A DNA stretch of 30,947 bases from SHZI01 sp049290495. Lineage in GTDB: Bacteria > Pseudomonadota > Gammaproteobacteria > Steroidobacterales > GCA-2729495. The notes beneath the pieces were generated by a model. That model worked only from the letters and a program-made list of their open reading frames with translations, made no database searches and had not been told where the DNA came from. A program made the translations under genes and the position numbers. Shown here piece by piece: positions 1 through 8,478 of this stretch (position 1 is the stretch's first letter; the number at the start of each line of letters is the position of its first letter). The stretch covers positions 1 to 30,947 of the forward strand of contig JBATNV010000178.1 of NCBI GenBank assembly GCA_049290495.1. Reading direction: 5' to 3'.

Positions 1-94
1 GCTTTGCGAAATACGTCGGCTTAAATCTCGAGTTTTGTAAGAGCCGCACGTTGCCACAGGCCCTTTGCTGACTCTTCAACCAAGGAAGTACATC

Positions 95-1048
95 ATGCGT
101 CGTTATCTGTTGTCGATTGTCGCGGTGACGTTTTTTGGATCGGTGCAGGTTGCTGCACAAACAGCTGTGCCATCGCGGCTGCCGCCCCCGGCTCAGACAT
201 TAAAGCTTCCCCAACCCCCGCCGCCGCCAGCGGCGGGCGATCGATCCGAAGGTACGACGCAGTTCCAGGGCGGTGAAGGTGCAACGACAGCCGTCGTCGT
301 CACGCGGGCGCCTCCACCAGGCGTTGACCTGAAAATCGCGAGTGTCGAATGGTTGGCACCGCAGCCTCTGCACGAAGAGAGCGAGTTTCTCCGGACGGTC
401 GAGGGTCTCGGTGGCGCGGCCGCACGCGCACCGATGCTGGTTCCCAGGTTGTTCGCTGACGCCTTCACGCAAACTACCGGACCCCAGCAGAAATCATCCG
501 CCAACCAGAGCGTGGTTCTCAGCCCCGTCATGCGGGTGAAAGTGAGCAATGACGGCAAAACGCGTTGGGCGTCAGACGGGTTGGTGGACATCGTGGTGTA
601 CCAGGGCACGCCCGAGGAGATCGAGAAGCCTGGCAAAATGACGGCCCTGCTCAATGCAAGCAAGGTACTGGTGAAGATAAGTTCACTGCCACTCGGTGTC
701 GGTAGCTGGGCAAACCCTGGCGCCCGATTCGGCGGAATTGGAAGCATTCCCGGCAGCATCGGCCCACACGAAACAACAGATGTTCAAGTTGCCTTTCTTA
801 ATGGCATCAACCATCCCAAGGACCGGATGGCCCGATACCGCTACCGCATGCTGGTGGACAAATACTACACAGCAGATGTTTCAGTTCGCGCAAGCGGTGA
901 CGACACGCCGAACAACGACAAGGTCTACTACGTTTTTCGCATTGCGGCCAACGGGGCGCTGAGCGAAGGGCGGCTCGTGCAACGCGGAAATGTGTCGAGC
1001 GGAATCACTGTTACGGGCGGCGGTGGAGTGAGCGTGACGCGGCCATGA
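95..1048 (+). CDS. Exported protein of unknown function with proline-rich N-terminus
   Basis: I do not recognise this 317-residue protein. I start it at the ATG at 95 because AAGGAAG (82-88) lies six bases upstream; a TTG at 65 in the same frame lacks such a site. The N-terminus (MRRYLLS, then a hydrophobic run ending VQVAAQ) looks like a Sec signal peptide cut near residue 20, so the product should be periplasmic or outer-membrane associated. A low-complexity stretch rich in proline follows at about residues 25-50. The rest looks like beta-sandwich material, with pieces such as DLKIASVEW, VKVSNDGKTRW and DTPNNDKVYYVFRI that resemble CARDB/Ig-like adhesion modules; that comparison is by eye only. 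The end is glycine-rich. The next gene, also exported, starts 113 bases downstream on the same strand. Confidence 0.75.
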   Translation: MRRYLLSIVAVTFFGSVQVAAQTAVPSRLPPPAQTLKLPQPPPPPAAGDRSEGTTQFQGGEGATTAVVVTRAPPPGVDLKIASVEWLAPQPLHEESEFLRTVEGLGGAAARAPMLVPRLFADAFTQTTGPQQKSSANQSVVLSPVMRVKVSNDGKTRWASDGLVDIVVYQGTPEEIEKPGKMTALLNASKVLVKISSLPLGVGSWANPGARFGGIGSIPGSIGPHETTDVQVAFLNGINHPKDRMARYRYRMLVDKYYTADVSVRASGDDTPNNDKVYYVFRIAANGALSEGRLVQRGNVSSGITVTGGGGVSVTRP

Positions 1049-1161
1049 CGAGTGCACTGACGTCCTGTGCATGAGGCAATCCTGCGGCTTCGTTTCTTGG
1101 CCCAGCGCTCACCGGGCGCCTGGCGCACAGACCGGCTCAACCGCCCCTATTGGATACTGAA

Positions 1162-1653
1162 ATGAACTACAAACGCGCATTTACTACCGCATTCATTACG
1201 CTCGGCGCGCTTCTGGCCTGCACTTCAGCAGGGGCTGCAAAAAAGGCGGCGAAGCCGATTGCAGGCACCAAGGTGGCCAGCGGTGAGTTCTTTGACATCT
1301 ATGTGCAAAAAAAGGAAGAGAAGCCAGGATGGGCGGGAACCGATCTTAGCCTGGGTATTTATCAGTCGGTGATCGTTGCAAGGACGGTCAAGCACGGTAC
1401 ACAGCGTCTTATCAGTCGCGTGGAAGGCATTAATGTGGACCTTCTCGACCCCAAAAACTGGGAGATAGCCGACCTCAACAATGACGGCGTGCAAGACTAC
1501 CGCGTTGTCACAGAAGTAACCAAAGGCGGCTGCCAGACATCGGTTGCCAGACTTTGGCAAATCGAGCGTGAGCGCTTCACAAACGGTGGCCCGGAGTTGA
1601 TACGTTCGGTTGACAACAAAGGCAAACCTGTCAAGAACTGCATCGGGCAATGA
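1162..1653 (+). CDS. Small exported (possibly lipo-) protein of unknown function
   Basis: This encodes 163 residues from the ATG at 1162; a TTG at 1150 in frame is a weaker alternative. The N-terminus MNYKRAFTT, a hydrophobic core and LLAC at about residues 20-23 fit a lipoprotein signal. Cleavage after the following SAGA by ordinary signal peptidase is also possible. The mature part carries DLNNDGVQDYRVV at about residues 112-124, an acidic D-x-N-x-D loop like those of calcium-binding or FG-GAP-type repeats, and two later cysteines (KGGCQTS and KNCIGQ) that could form a disulfide. No ideal ribosome site is visible; GGA at 1152-1154 is the best. I cannot name a family. The frame continues past the TGA stop into a further protein-like tail (see 1654-1767), so the gene may be shortened. 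Confidence 0.7.
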   Translation: MNYKRAFTTAFITLGALLACTSAGAAKKAAKPIAGTKVASGEFFDIYVQKKEEKPGWAGTDLSLGIYQSVIVARTVKHGTQRLISRVEGINVDLLDPKNWEIADLNNDGVQDYRVVTEVTKGGCQTSVARLWQIERERFTNGGPELIRSVDNKGKPVKNCIGQ

Positions 1654-1767
1654 TGGCTACAGGCTGGCAAGAACATCCGCCTGGTCGATGGCGATCACGA
1701 CATCGACTGCAAGATCGATGGCATTGGCGCCATGCAACTGAAGTCAGGCTTTGTAAAGAAAGCCTGA
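1654..1767 (+). pseudogene. Orphan protein tail in frame after the preceding stop
   Basis: Directly after the TGA at 1651-1653 the same frame stays open for 37 codons to a second TGA at 1765-1767. The translation does not look random: it contains AGKNIRLVDGDHDIDCKIDG followed by IGAMQLKSGFVKKA, with regular charged/hydrophobic alternation and a basic end typical of a real C-terminus. It has no credible start or ribosome site of its own. Either the upstream gene lost its original end to a nonsense change, or this is the leftover end of another gene. I do not recognise the family. The last 24 bases also form a perfect hairpin. Confidence 0.4.
1744..1767. terminator. Perfect 9-bp hairpin between convergent genes
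   Basis: TCAGGCTTT (1744-1752) and AAAGCCTGA (1759-1767) are exact inverse complements separated by a six-base loop. The hairpin lies between a plus-strand gene ending at 1653 and the minus-strand ABC exporter gene ending at 1816. No long T run follows on either strand, so it is at best a partial or Rho-assisted terminator or a 3' end stabiliser. Confidence 0.45.
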
Positions 1768-1815
1768 ACCCGCGCGGCGGCTACCTTCGCCAACAACCAC
1801 CTTGATCGTGCTGCC

Positions 1816-3657
1816 TTAGCCGGTCACGAGCGTGGCATCGACCTCGTCTTTCTGGATCTCGAACATCTGCGCATACCAGCCGCCCTTTGCGAGCAGTTCC
1901 TGATGACTGCCCTGCTCGGCAATCTTGCCTTCGAGCATGACGAGGATCTGGTCGCTGTCCATGATCGTCGACAGACGATGAGCGATGGTCAGCGTGGTGC
2001 GTCCCTGTGACAGCCGGCGCAGCGCCTGCATCACGCCGCGCTCGGTCTCCACGTCGAGGCTCGACGTCGCTTCATCGAGCAGCACGATCGGTGCGTTCTT
2101 GAGGATCGCGCGCGCAATTGCCACGCGCTGGCGCTGCCCGCCCGAGAGCTTGCTGCCGCGCTCTCCGCAGGGCGTGTCGTAGCCCTCAGGCAAGGTGGCA
2201 ATCCAGTCGGCGAGCCCCGCATCGCGAGCCGCCGCTTCAATCTGCGCATCCGTGGCATCGTGATTACCCATACGGATGTTGTCGCGGATGTTTTCGTTGA
2301 AGATAAAAGCACGCTGCGACACTACGGCAAACCAGTTCTGCAGATCAGCCAGCGGGAAGTCAGTCAGCGACCGATTACCGATCAGGATCTGGCCGGTTTG
2401 CGGATCCCATTGCCGCAGCAGCAGATTAACGACTGTGGACTTGCCGGTACCGCTGGGCCCGACCAGCGCAACACGCTTGCCCTTCGGCACATCCAGCGTA
2501 AAGCCATCGAATACCTTCTTCTGTCGGCTCCAGCTCACATCGTCCGCGTCATATTCAAAGTGCACATTGCGAAAATGCAGCGAGGGCTCGACCGTGGCAG
2601 TAACGGCCGATTTTGCCGTTTCATGCACCGCTGGCGACTGGTCCATCATGGCGAACAGCCGGCGTGCGGCGATCAGCGACACGCGGAAGTCAGTGTAGTT
2701 GTTGGCCATACCGACCGAGGTATAGAAGCCGACCACCGATACGGCAATCACGGCCGGCAGATCCGTCAACGTGGAAATCTCGCCAGCCAGCGCAAGCTCT
2801 ATACCGCACCAGGCAGCCGCCAGAATCCCGATCGTGATGAATACTTCGGCGAGCGCGCGTTGCGTGGCATCGGCGCCGTAGAGCTTGTCCTGCCCCTCCT
2901 GCATGGTCTTGCCGATTTCCCACAGCTGTTGCGCGCGACGCTTCTCGTAACCGAAAGCCACCGTATCGCGTACGCCCTGGATACTGTCGGCAACGAAGGC
3001 ATTCACGCCGCCAAGCTGCTCGCGATATTCAACACCGTCACCGCCCAGACGGGCGACAAGCCAGGGCAGACCGAAAGTCGTGGCCAGGTAAAACGGCGTA
3101 AGTACCCAGAAGAGCATCGGATGCACGGTGTAGCACCAGGCCAGCAGGATGGCCGGCACAAAGATCGCCGCAATGGCTGGCGCAATCGTGTGCGCATAAA
3201 AAGGCTCAATGCGCTCACAGTCGCTCATGACCCGGCTGACGGCATCACCTGACTGCAGCTTGGCAGTACGCGCCGGAGCCAGCGGCAGCATGGCGTAGTA
3301 GAAGCGGTTCCTGAACTCGGCCAGGATCCGGAATGCCACATAGTGACCGGCGTAGTTCTCCATATAAGAGACCAGGCCAACCAGCGTGCCCACGGCAGCG
3401 ATCCACTTCACCTGATGCCAGATGACGCCCCAGTTCACGACGCCAGGCTGGGCCGACTCAATATAGATACCGACACTCGCCGCCGCGATGCCAAGCACGG
3501 CGGCCTGCGAGACGATCTTGACCACGCGTCCCACCAGCGAGGTGATCATGATGGCGTTGAACGGTGTCATGTAGGTCAGCAGACGCCGGATGATCTGCGT
3601 ATTGCTGGCCTTCCTGCTGCTGCCGGCCAGCGCGCCGGCTGTGGCTTCAATGCTCAT
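1816..3657 (-). CDS. ABC exporter half-transporter, CydC-like (permease fused to ATPase)
   Basis: This 613-residue protein has a six-helix permease domain (about residues 25-330) followed by an ATPase domain (about 360-600). The ATPase has Walker A GPSGTGKST, signature LSGGQRQRVAIARA, Walker B IVLLDEATSSLD with the catalytic Glu, and the switch histidine in IAHRLS, so it should hydrolyse ATP. The permease text SGDAVSRVMSDCERIEPFY resembles CydC of the CydDC exporter, which moves glutathione/cysteine-type thiols into the periplasm in other bacteria. The start overlaps the stop of the upstream half-transporter by ATGA (3654-3657), so the two are translationally coupled and probably form a heterodimer. 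No cytochrome bd genes are in the window, so the substrate is inferred only; a lipid or peptide exporter is possible. Confidence 0.85.
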   Translation of the reverse strand: MSIEATAGALAGSSRKASNTQIIRRLLTYMTPFNAIMITSLVGRVVKIVSQAAVLGIAAASVGIYIESAQPGVVNWGVIWHQVKWIAAVGTLVGLVSYMENYAGHYVAFRILAEFRNRFYYAMLPLAPARTAKLQSGDAVSRVMSDCERIEPFYAHTIAPAIAAIFVPAILLAWCYTVHPMLFWVLTPFYLATTFGLPWLVARLGGDGVEYREQLGGVNAFVADSIQGVRDTVAFGYEKRRAQQLWEIGKTMQEGQDKLYGADATQRALAEVFITIGILAAAWCGIELALAGEISTLTDLPAVIAVSVVGFYTSVGMANNYTDFRVSLIAARRLFAMMDQSPAVHETAKSAVTATVEPSLHFRNVHFEYDADDVSWSRQKKVFDGFTLDVPKGKRVALVGPSGTGKSTVVNLLLRQWDPQTGQILIGNRSLTDFPLADLQNWFAVVSQRAFIFNENIRDNIRMGNHDATDAQIEAAARDAGLADWIATLPEGYDTPCGERGSKLSGGQRQRVAIARAILKNAPIVLLDEATSSLDVETERGVMQALRRLSQGRTTLTIAHRLSTIMDSDQILVMLEGKIAEQGSHQELLAKGGWYAQMFEIQKDEVDATLVTG

Positions 3658-5399
3658 GCGACTACCTTCGTGTTCTCGATTTCGCGCTTGGTGCGGATCA
3701 TGCTCGCGTAGATGCCGCCCTGCGCCAGCAACTGCTGGCGCGTGCCGCTCTCGGCCAGCCGCCCACCGTCCAGGACGATAATGCGGTCAGCCTGTTCGAT
3801 GGTGCTGAGCCGGTGCGCAATCAGCAGCACCGTCTTGTTCTTCGTCAGCCGCTCGAGCGCCCGGTTCAGCAGCATCTCCGTCTCGACGTCGATCTGTGAG
3901 GTTGGTTCGTCGAGCACCACGATCGGCGCGTTCTTGAGGAAGGCGCGGGCAATTGCCAGGCGCTGCGCCTGACCACCGCTGAGCGCTGCACCCTGGTCGC
4001 CCACCTTGGTGTTGAAGCCATCCGGTGTGGACTTGATGAAGTCGTACAGCTCGGCAGCTTTGGTCGCTTCGATCAGTTCCTCCTCCGTCGCATCACCCTT
4101 CGCAACGCGCAGGTTTTCGGCAATCGTCCCGTAGAACAGGAACGGGTCTTGTGGCACCAGCGCGATCTGCTTGCGAATCCACTCAAGTGACAACTCTTTT
4201 TCCGGTGTGCCATCAAACAGGATCGTGCCGGAGTCCGGCTCGAGCGTACGCAACAGCAGGTTTGTGACGGTCGTCTTGCCGGAACCGCTGCGGCCGATCA
4301 GTGCTACGGTCTCGTTCTGGTCCAGGCTAAAGCTGAGGTTCTCAAGCGCAGGGCTCTCGGCACCCGGATAGGTGAATGTCACGTCACGCAATTCGATATG
4401 AATTGCCTTGCCGGTCGGCGGTGCAGAACGGGCACCTTCATCGCTGCTCACTGGCGCTTTTTCATTCAGGAACTCGATGATCGTTCCCGCGACCTCACGC
4501 CCCAGCGCACCGGCAAAGAAGAACTCACCGATCAGCAGCAGCGTACGACTGAACTCCAGACTCAGCAGTACCACGGCAACGACTTCGCCCGGTGTCATAT
4601 AGCCGCCGGTATAGCGATACAGCGCGACACCCATCGCCACCGCAGTGGAGAACAGCGCAAATCCCAATTCCAGGAATATGAACTGCGACTGCGCAACCAG
4701 CAGCAGTTTCATCGTGGTGCGGCGCTGCACTTCGTTGCCCGCCTCCATCTCCTGGCCGCGACGAATCGCCTGGTTAAAGGACTTCAGGGTGCTCATGCCC
4801 TGGATCGAATCGAGGTACTGCGCACTGTTGCGATTCTTGACCACCGCGTTCTGCGCGCTGATACGGCGGAAGCCGCGCGCCGAGGAACCGACAAACAGCG
4901 GCGTCAGCGGCACACCCGCCAGCATCCAGAGACCGACAACCCAGTCGATCCAGAAGATCGCCGAACAGAGAAAAACCGGTATCGCGATCGCGACCCAGAT
5001 CTGCACGAAGTAAACGCCGAAGTAGTAATCGAGATATTCAACGCCCTCGGTAGCGGTGTTGGCGATCTCGCCGGTGCGGCGCTTGCCGAGCAGTCCGGGC
5101 CCGAGACGCACCACTTGCCGGTAGATCTGATCGCGCACGGTGAGCTTCGCCTCACTGGAGGCGCGGAACTGCCCGGTGCGGAAAAACCAGGCCAGCGTCG
5201 CCTTCAGGAGCACCAGCCCGCACAGCACCCAGAACCACTGCCGCAGCATATTGCTGCCCTGCCAGGCGGCATCTACCGCCATGCCGAGCACGTAGTACAG
5301 GAGGATGGTGGTCGGAATCGTGGCGAGGCCGGCCACCAGGCCCACCTTCACCCATTTAATCGTCGCGGGCGTAATCAGCCTGTCATCGACACCGAGCAT
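3654..5399 (-). CDS. ABC exporter half-transporter, CydD-like (permease fused to ATPase)
   Basis: This 581-residue protein is the first gene of the minus-strand exporter pair. The N-terminal permease (about residues 18-310) contains EYLDYYFGVYFVQIWVAI, WIDWVVGLWMLAGVPLTPLF and LDSIQGMSTLKSFNQ, which strongly recall CydD. The ATPase domain has Walker A GRSGSGKTT, signature LSGGQAQRLAIARA, Walker B IVVLDEPTSQID and switch IAHRLS; all catalytic residues are present. The D-loop reads SQID instead of the usual SxLD. The ATG at 5399 is preceded by GAAGGG on the minus strand. Only 59 bases separate it from the stop of the upstream sensor kinase, and most of that is the kinase terminator, so a promoter must sit very close to the start or inside the kinase gene. 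Confidence 0.85.
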   Translation of the reverse strand: MLGVDDRLITPATIKWVKVGLVAGLATIPTTILLYYVLGMAVDAAWQGSNMLRQWFWVLCGLVLLKATLAWFFRTGQFRASSEAKLTVRDQIYRQVVRLGPGLLGKRRTGEIANTATEGVEYLDYYFGVYFVQIWVAIAIPVFLCSAIFWIDWVVGLWMLAGVPLTPLFVGSSARGFRRISAQNAVVKNRNSAQYLDSIQGMSTLKSFNQAIRRGQEMEAGNEVQRRTTMKLLLVAQSQFIFLELGFALFSTAVAMGVALYRYTGGYMTPGEVVAVVLLSLEFSRTLLLIGEFFFAGALGREVAGTIIEFLNEKAPVSSDEGARSAPPTGKAIHIELRDVTFTYPGAESPALENLSFSLDQNETVALIGRSGSGKTTVTNLLLRTLEPDSGTILFDGTPEKELSLEWIRKQIALVPQDPFLFYGTIAENLRVAKGDATEEELIEATKAAELYDFIKSTPDGFNTKVGDQGAALSGGQAQRLAIARAFLKNAPIVVLDEPTSQIDVETEMLLNRALERLTKNKTVLLIAHRLSTIEQADRIIVLDGGRLAESGTRQQLLAQGGIYASMIRTKREIENTKVVA

Positions 5400-5421
5400 T
5401 GACCAGATATCCCTTCAGGAT

Positions 5422-5460
5422 AAAAAAGTGACCTTAGACCCTGAACCTTGGTTTAAGGTC
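5422..5460 (-). terminator. Rho-independent terminator of the hybrid sensor kinase gene
   Basis: On the minus strand the arms at 5450-5460 and 5430-5440 form an 11-pair stem with one mismatch (outer seven pairs GACCTTA/TAAGGTC perfect) and a nine-base loop. Two bases later comes a run of six T (5422-5427 read on the minus strand). This is a textbook intrinsic terminator. Its first bases overlap the kinase TGA stop at 5459-5461. It should insulate the ABC exporter genes from kinase transcription. Confidence 0.85.
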
Positions 5461-7018
5461 AAGGACCGGAACCGGTGGCCTCTTCGCTGCCGAACAACTG
5501 CTCGAGCGTGCGGATGAGATGCCGCGCCTCGACGGGTTTGCGCAGCAACTGCACACGCGACAACTGGCCCGCGTGTCGCAGTATCGGCGAGGTATCTCCG
5601 CTGAGGACCACAGCGGGCAGATCACGCCCCGCCGTCAGTCGCAGCCTGTCCAGAACCTGCAGACCGTTGTCCGGTCCATTGAGGTGAAAGTCCGTAACGA
5701 CGAGATCGATATCCGGACCTTCCCGCGCGAACAGCTTTTCAGCCGCCTCCGCAGTCGCAGCAACCCGCACCGGGTAGTCGTTGAGCTTCAGTATCAGCTC
5801 CAGCGCACCGCGCACTGCATCGTCGTCCTCAATGACAAGCACCGAAGGCTTCAGTAACTCCGCTCCCGCATCTGCGGATCGGGTTACCGGCACGACTACC
5901 GCACGCATACCCGCCGCGACGAGACGGTCTTGCGGTATGGCCACCCTGAAAGTCGTACCCCGGCCGAGTTCTGATTCAACGACCACGCCGTAGCCAAGCA
6001 AGCGGCTGATCTGCCGGACGATGTTCAGGCCCAACCCCGAACCGCGACGCCCGGCACCCGGCTGCTCCATGCGGTAATACTCATCAAAAATCCGCTCAGT
6101 CTGATCGGGCGCAATGCCTACGCCGGTATCCGTGACCTCAATATTCAAATGCGTTGCGGTACGCATCGTACGGATACTGACGCCGCCAACCCGCGTGTAC
6201 TGGAGCGCGTTGGTCAGGAGGTTCTGGACCAGCTGGCGCAGCAGCACCCGGTCGGTACGCAAAAACTCGCTGCCTGCAGTCACTGTCAGCGCCAGGCCAC
6301 GGGCGATGGCTATCTGTTCGAACTGCTGCTGGATTTCTGCCAGCAGATCGCTGATCGATACATCTTCAAGCGTCGGCGTAACCGTGCCGGACTCCAGCTT
6401 GCTGATATCGAGCAGCGTATTGAGCAGGTCAGCCATCGACTGCAGCGCATGCTGCTGCCGCTCGATGATCTCGATTGCCGGGCCCTCGACCTGCCGGCCT
6501 AACGCCGCAGTCAGGAGCTGCAGCGTCTGCAGCGGCTGGCGCAGATCGTGACTAGCCGTGGCCAGGAAGCGGCTTTTTGCCCGGTTGGCACCATCGGCTT
6601 CGAGGCGCGCCGCACGCAGTTCCTCGGTAATCCGCGAACGCTCGCTGATATCGCGGACCGCAGCGACCACCAGCAGCTGTCCCGCCTCCTCGATTGGTGC
6701 CAGACGGATCTCGGTCGGAAACTCGGTGCCATCGCGCCGTACGGCTGACAGCGCAACCTTGCGTGCGCCCATCTCCCGCGCTGCAGGTGTGGCGTTAAAG
6801 CCCTGACGGTACCCGGAGTGGGCGCCGCGCAAACGCTCTGGCACCAGACATTCGATACTGCAGCCGATCAGCTCGTCCTGCCTGTAGCCGAACAGGGTCG
6901 CAACGGCATTGTTGGCGTAGATGATCAGGCCGGCCGCATCGACCAGAATCAGCGCGTCGGGTGCCTGATCCACAACGTGCGCGGCAATCAAGGGGTCAAT
7001 ACCCTTGCCGGAAGTCAT
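5459..7018 (-). CDS. Hybrid sensor histidine kinase: PAS, kinase core, receiver domain
   Basis: This 519-residue soluble protein has no membrane segments. A PAS domain spans about residues 12-127 (DALILVDAAGLIIYANNAV, then VRDISERSRI). A short coiled linker leads to the HisKA domain with the phosphoacceptor His157 in ASHDLRQPLQ. The ATPase domain follows with N box LVQNLLTNALQYT (about 263-275), G1 DTGVGIAP and G2 GSGLGLNIV. A C-terminal receiver domain (about 392-510) has acidic pocket IEDDD, phosphoacceptor Asp443 in VVTDFHLNG, and Lys in LRKPVEA. It should sense a cytoplasmic cue through PAS and pass phosphate from His157 to Asp443 or to a separate regulator. It is divergent from, and 53 bases from, a second kinase gene that heads the regulator-oxygenase operon, which suggests shared control. 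The ligand cannot be read from sequence. Confidence 0.93.
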   Translation of the reverse strand: MTSGKGIDPLIAAHVVDQAPDALILVDAAGLIIYANNAVATLFGYRQDELIGCSIECLVPERLRGAHSGYRQGFNATPAAREMGARKVALSAVRRDGTEFPTEIRLAPIEEAGQLLVVAAVRDISERSRITEELRAARLEADGANRAKSRFLATASHDLRQPLQTLQLLTAALGRQVEGPAIEIIERQQHALQSMADLLNTLLDISKLESGTVTPTLEDVSISDLLAEIQQQFEQIAIARGLALTVTAGSEFLRTDRVLLRQLVQNLLTNALQYTRVGGVSIRTMRTATHLNIEVTDTGVGIAPDQTERIFDEYYRMEQPGAGRRGSGLGLNIVRQISRLLGYGVVVESELGRGTTFRVAIPQDRLVAAGMRAVVVPVTRSADAGAELLKPSVLVIEDDDAVRGALELILKLNDYPVRVAATAEAAEKLFAREGPDIDLVVTDFHLNGPDNGLQVLDRLRLTAGRDLPAVVLSGDTSPILRHAGQLSRVQLLRKPVEARHLIRTLEQLFGSEEATGSGP

Positions 7019-7071
7019 AGGGGTAAGCCCTTAGAGAGCAAAGCAAGAGGCCGGTTTAGGATCGTTTGATC
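7019..7071. promoter_or_regulatory. Short divergent region between two histidine kinase genes
   Basis: Only 53 bases separate the starts of the hybrid kinase (minus) and the small kinase (plus). Any promoters must overlap each other or lie inside the coding regions. AGGA at 7058-7061 is a possible ribosome site for the ATG at 7072. I see no convincing -35/-10 pair and no clear operator palindrome. Confidence 0.35.
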
Positions 7072-7845
7072 ATGGAGAACCACGATCATCAGCAGCGCCC
7101 GGCCAGCGCGCAAGTGGACCGCGTGCTCGAGCAGGTGGTCGCCGTCACCTATCGGTGCCTGCTGCGCGAACTCGCCTCCGGTTTTGCCCATGAACTGAAT
7201 CAACCGCTTGCCGCCATTGCCGCCTATGCCGAGGGTGCTGCAACACTGCTGCGGCGTGATCCCACACAAGTGGCCAAGACCATCGAGATCGTCGAGGAAA
7301 TCGCCCGCCAGGCCCTGCGGGCTGGCGATGCAATCCAGAAGGTCCGTAGCAATGTTCGCCCACTCCCGGTTCATCGTGCCGCAACAGACATTAACGTGCT
7401 CGTACAGGAAATGCTGTGGCTTATCGAACCACTGGCCCAGCACAATAACATCCGGCTTATTGTAAATCTTTCCAGCCCCATGCCGCAGATCCAGGGCGAT
7501 GGCCCCCGGCTGCAGGGACTCCTGCTGTTTCTGTTCCGCAATGCCGTGGATGCGGTTCTCGACTTGCCTGCGGCCCAGCGACAGGTCACGATCGCGACCT
7601 CCAGCGATGCGACGAGTGTCGAACTCGCAGTGATCGACAATGGCGCCGGCGTACCAGAGGCTGCAGCACGGGAAATGTTTCTGCCATTTTTCACGACCAA
7701 ATCTGAAGGTACCGGCCTGGGGCTGGCCGTCTGTCGTACCATAGCTGTCGAGCATGGCGGCGAACTGCGCTTTCGCAACCAGCCCGAAGGTGGCGCCCGG
7801 TTTTGGGCCTCTATCCCGCGTATCGATACTGCACAACGGACCTGA
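7072..7845 (+). CDS. Sensor-less histidine kinase of FixL/NtrB-like core type
   Basis: This 257-residue protein is almost only a kinase core. A short N-terminal segment of about 30 residues precedes the HisKA motif GFAHELNQPLAAI, with phosphoacceptor His40, a form typical of FixL/DctB/TodS-type kinases. The ATPase domain shows FLFRNAVDAV (N box), DNGAGVP (G1), MFLPFFTTKSEG (F box) and GTGLGLAV (G2). No PAS, GAF or membrane segment is visible, so it has no recognisable input of its own and may take signal from a partner, for example the divergent PAS kinase. I prefer the ATG at 7072, with AGGA ten bases upstream, over the TTG at 7066. Its TGA overlaps the ATG of the regulator gene in TGATG at 7843-7847, so the pair is translationally coupled. 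Confidence 0.92.
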   Translation: MENHDHQQRPASAQVDRVLEQVVAVTYRCLLRELASGFAHELNQPLAAIAAYAEGAATLLRRDPTQVAKTIEIVEEIARQALRAGDAIQKVRSNVRPLPVHRAATDINVLVQEMLWLIEPLAQHNNIRLIVNLSSPMPQIQGDGPRLQGLLLFLFRNAVDAVLDLPAAQRQVTIATSSDATSVELAVIDNGAGVPEAAAREMFLPFFTTKSEGTGLGLAVCRTIAVEHGGELRFRNQPEGGARFWASIPRIDTAQRT

Positions 7846-8465
7846 TGGCCAACACACCGGAAAAGACGGTATTCATAGTTGACGATGACGAAGGCGTACG
7901 TACTTCGTTGGGTATCCTGCTCGATTCGACCGGATACGCACCGGTACCCTTCGCTTCAGCCAGCGAATTTCTCGCCCAGTACGATGCAAACCGTCCCGGC
8001 TGTCTGGTGCTTGATATCCGCATGCCGGACATGAGCGGTATGGAACTGCAGCAGGAACTGGCCAACCGCGGCGCATTTCTGCCGGTGATCTTCATTACTG
8101 GCCATGGCGATGTACCGATGGCCGTCCAGGCCATGAAGAACGGTGCCTTCGATTTCCTGCAGAAACCCTTCGGACACCAGGATCTGCTCGACCGGATCGC
8201 CCGCGCCCTCGAAGCCGATGCCGAGGCACGACAAACGCTGGCGCAAAACGAGGAAATCACCCGGCGCCATGACACACTGACGCCGCGCGAGAAGGAAGTG
8301 ATGACCATGATCGTCAGTGGCCAGGCCAACAAGGTCATCGCGCTCGACCTGAATCTCTCTGAACGCACCGTAGAAATCCATCGCGCCCGCGTCATGGACA
8401 AGATGGGCACACGGTCGCTGGCACATCTGGTACGCATGGCTATGGCACTGGAAAACCAGCACTGA
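7845..8465 (+). CDS. FixJ-type response regulator (receiver plus LuxR-type HTH)
   Basis: This 206-residue protein has a receiver domain at about residues 6-120: acidic pocket VDDDE, phosphoacceptor Asp57 in CLVLDIRMPDMSG, switch Thr/Ser region FITGHGDV, and Lys in LQKPFG. The linker around residue 130 leads to a LuxR/GerE-type helix-turn-helix (LTPREKEVMTMIVSGQANK to LSERTVEIHRARVMDKMG). The order and motifs match FixJ/NodW/TodT-type activators. The ATG at 7845 shares a base with the kinase stop. The stop is 13 bases before the Rieske oxygenase start, so kinase, regulator and oxygenase read as one transcript. The likely role is activation of this operon, and possibly of the second oxygenase at 12831, after phosphorylation by one or both kinases; that targeting is inferred. 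Confidence 0.94.
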   Translation: MANTPEKTVFIVDDDEGVRTSLGILLDSTGYAPVPFASASEFLAQYDANRPGCLVLDIRMPDMSGMELQQELANRGAFLPVIFITGHGDVPMAVQAMKNGAFDFLQKPFGHQDLLDRIARALEADAEARQTLAQNEEITRRHDTLTPREKEVMTMIVSGQANKVIALDLNLSERTVEIHRARVMDKMGTRSLAHLVRMAMALENQH

Positions 8466-8478
8466 CCAGGAGACTGCC

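Noticed and set aside
2260..5402. Two plus-strand open frames of over 300 codons (2260-3252 and 4398-5402)
   Set aside because: They mirror the two ABC exporter genes, are rich in Arg, Gln and His in an unpatterned way, and have no family motifs.
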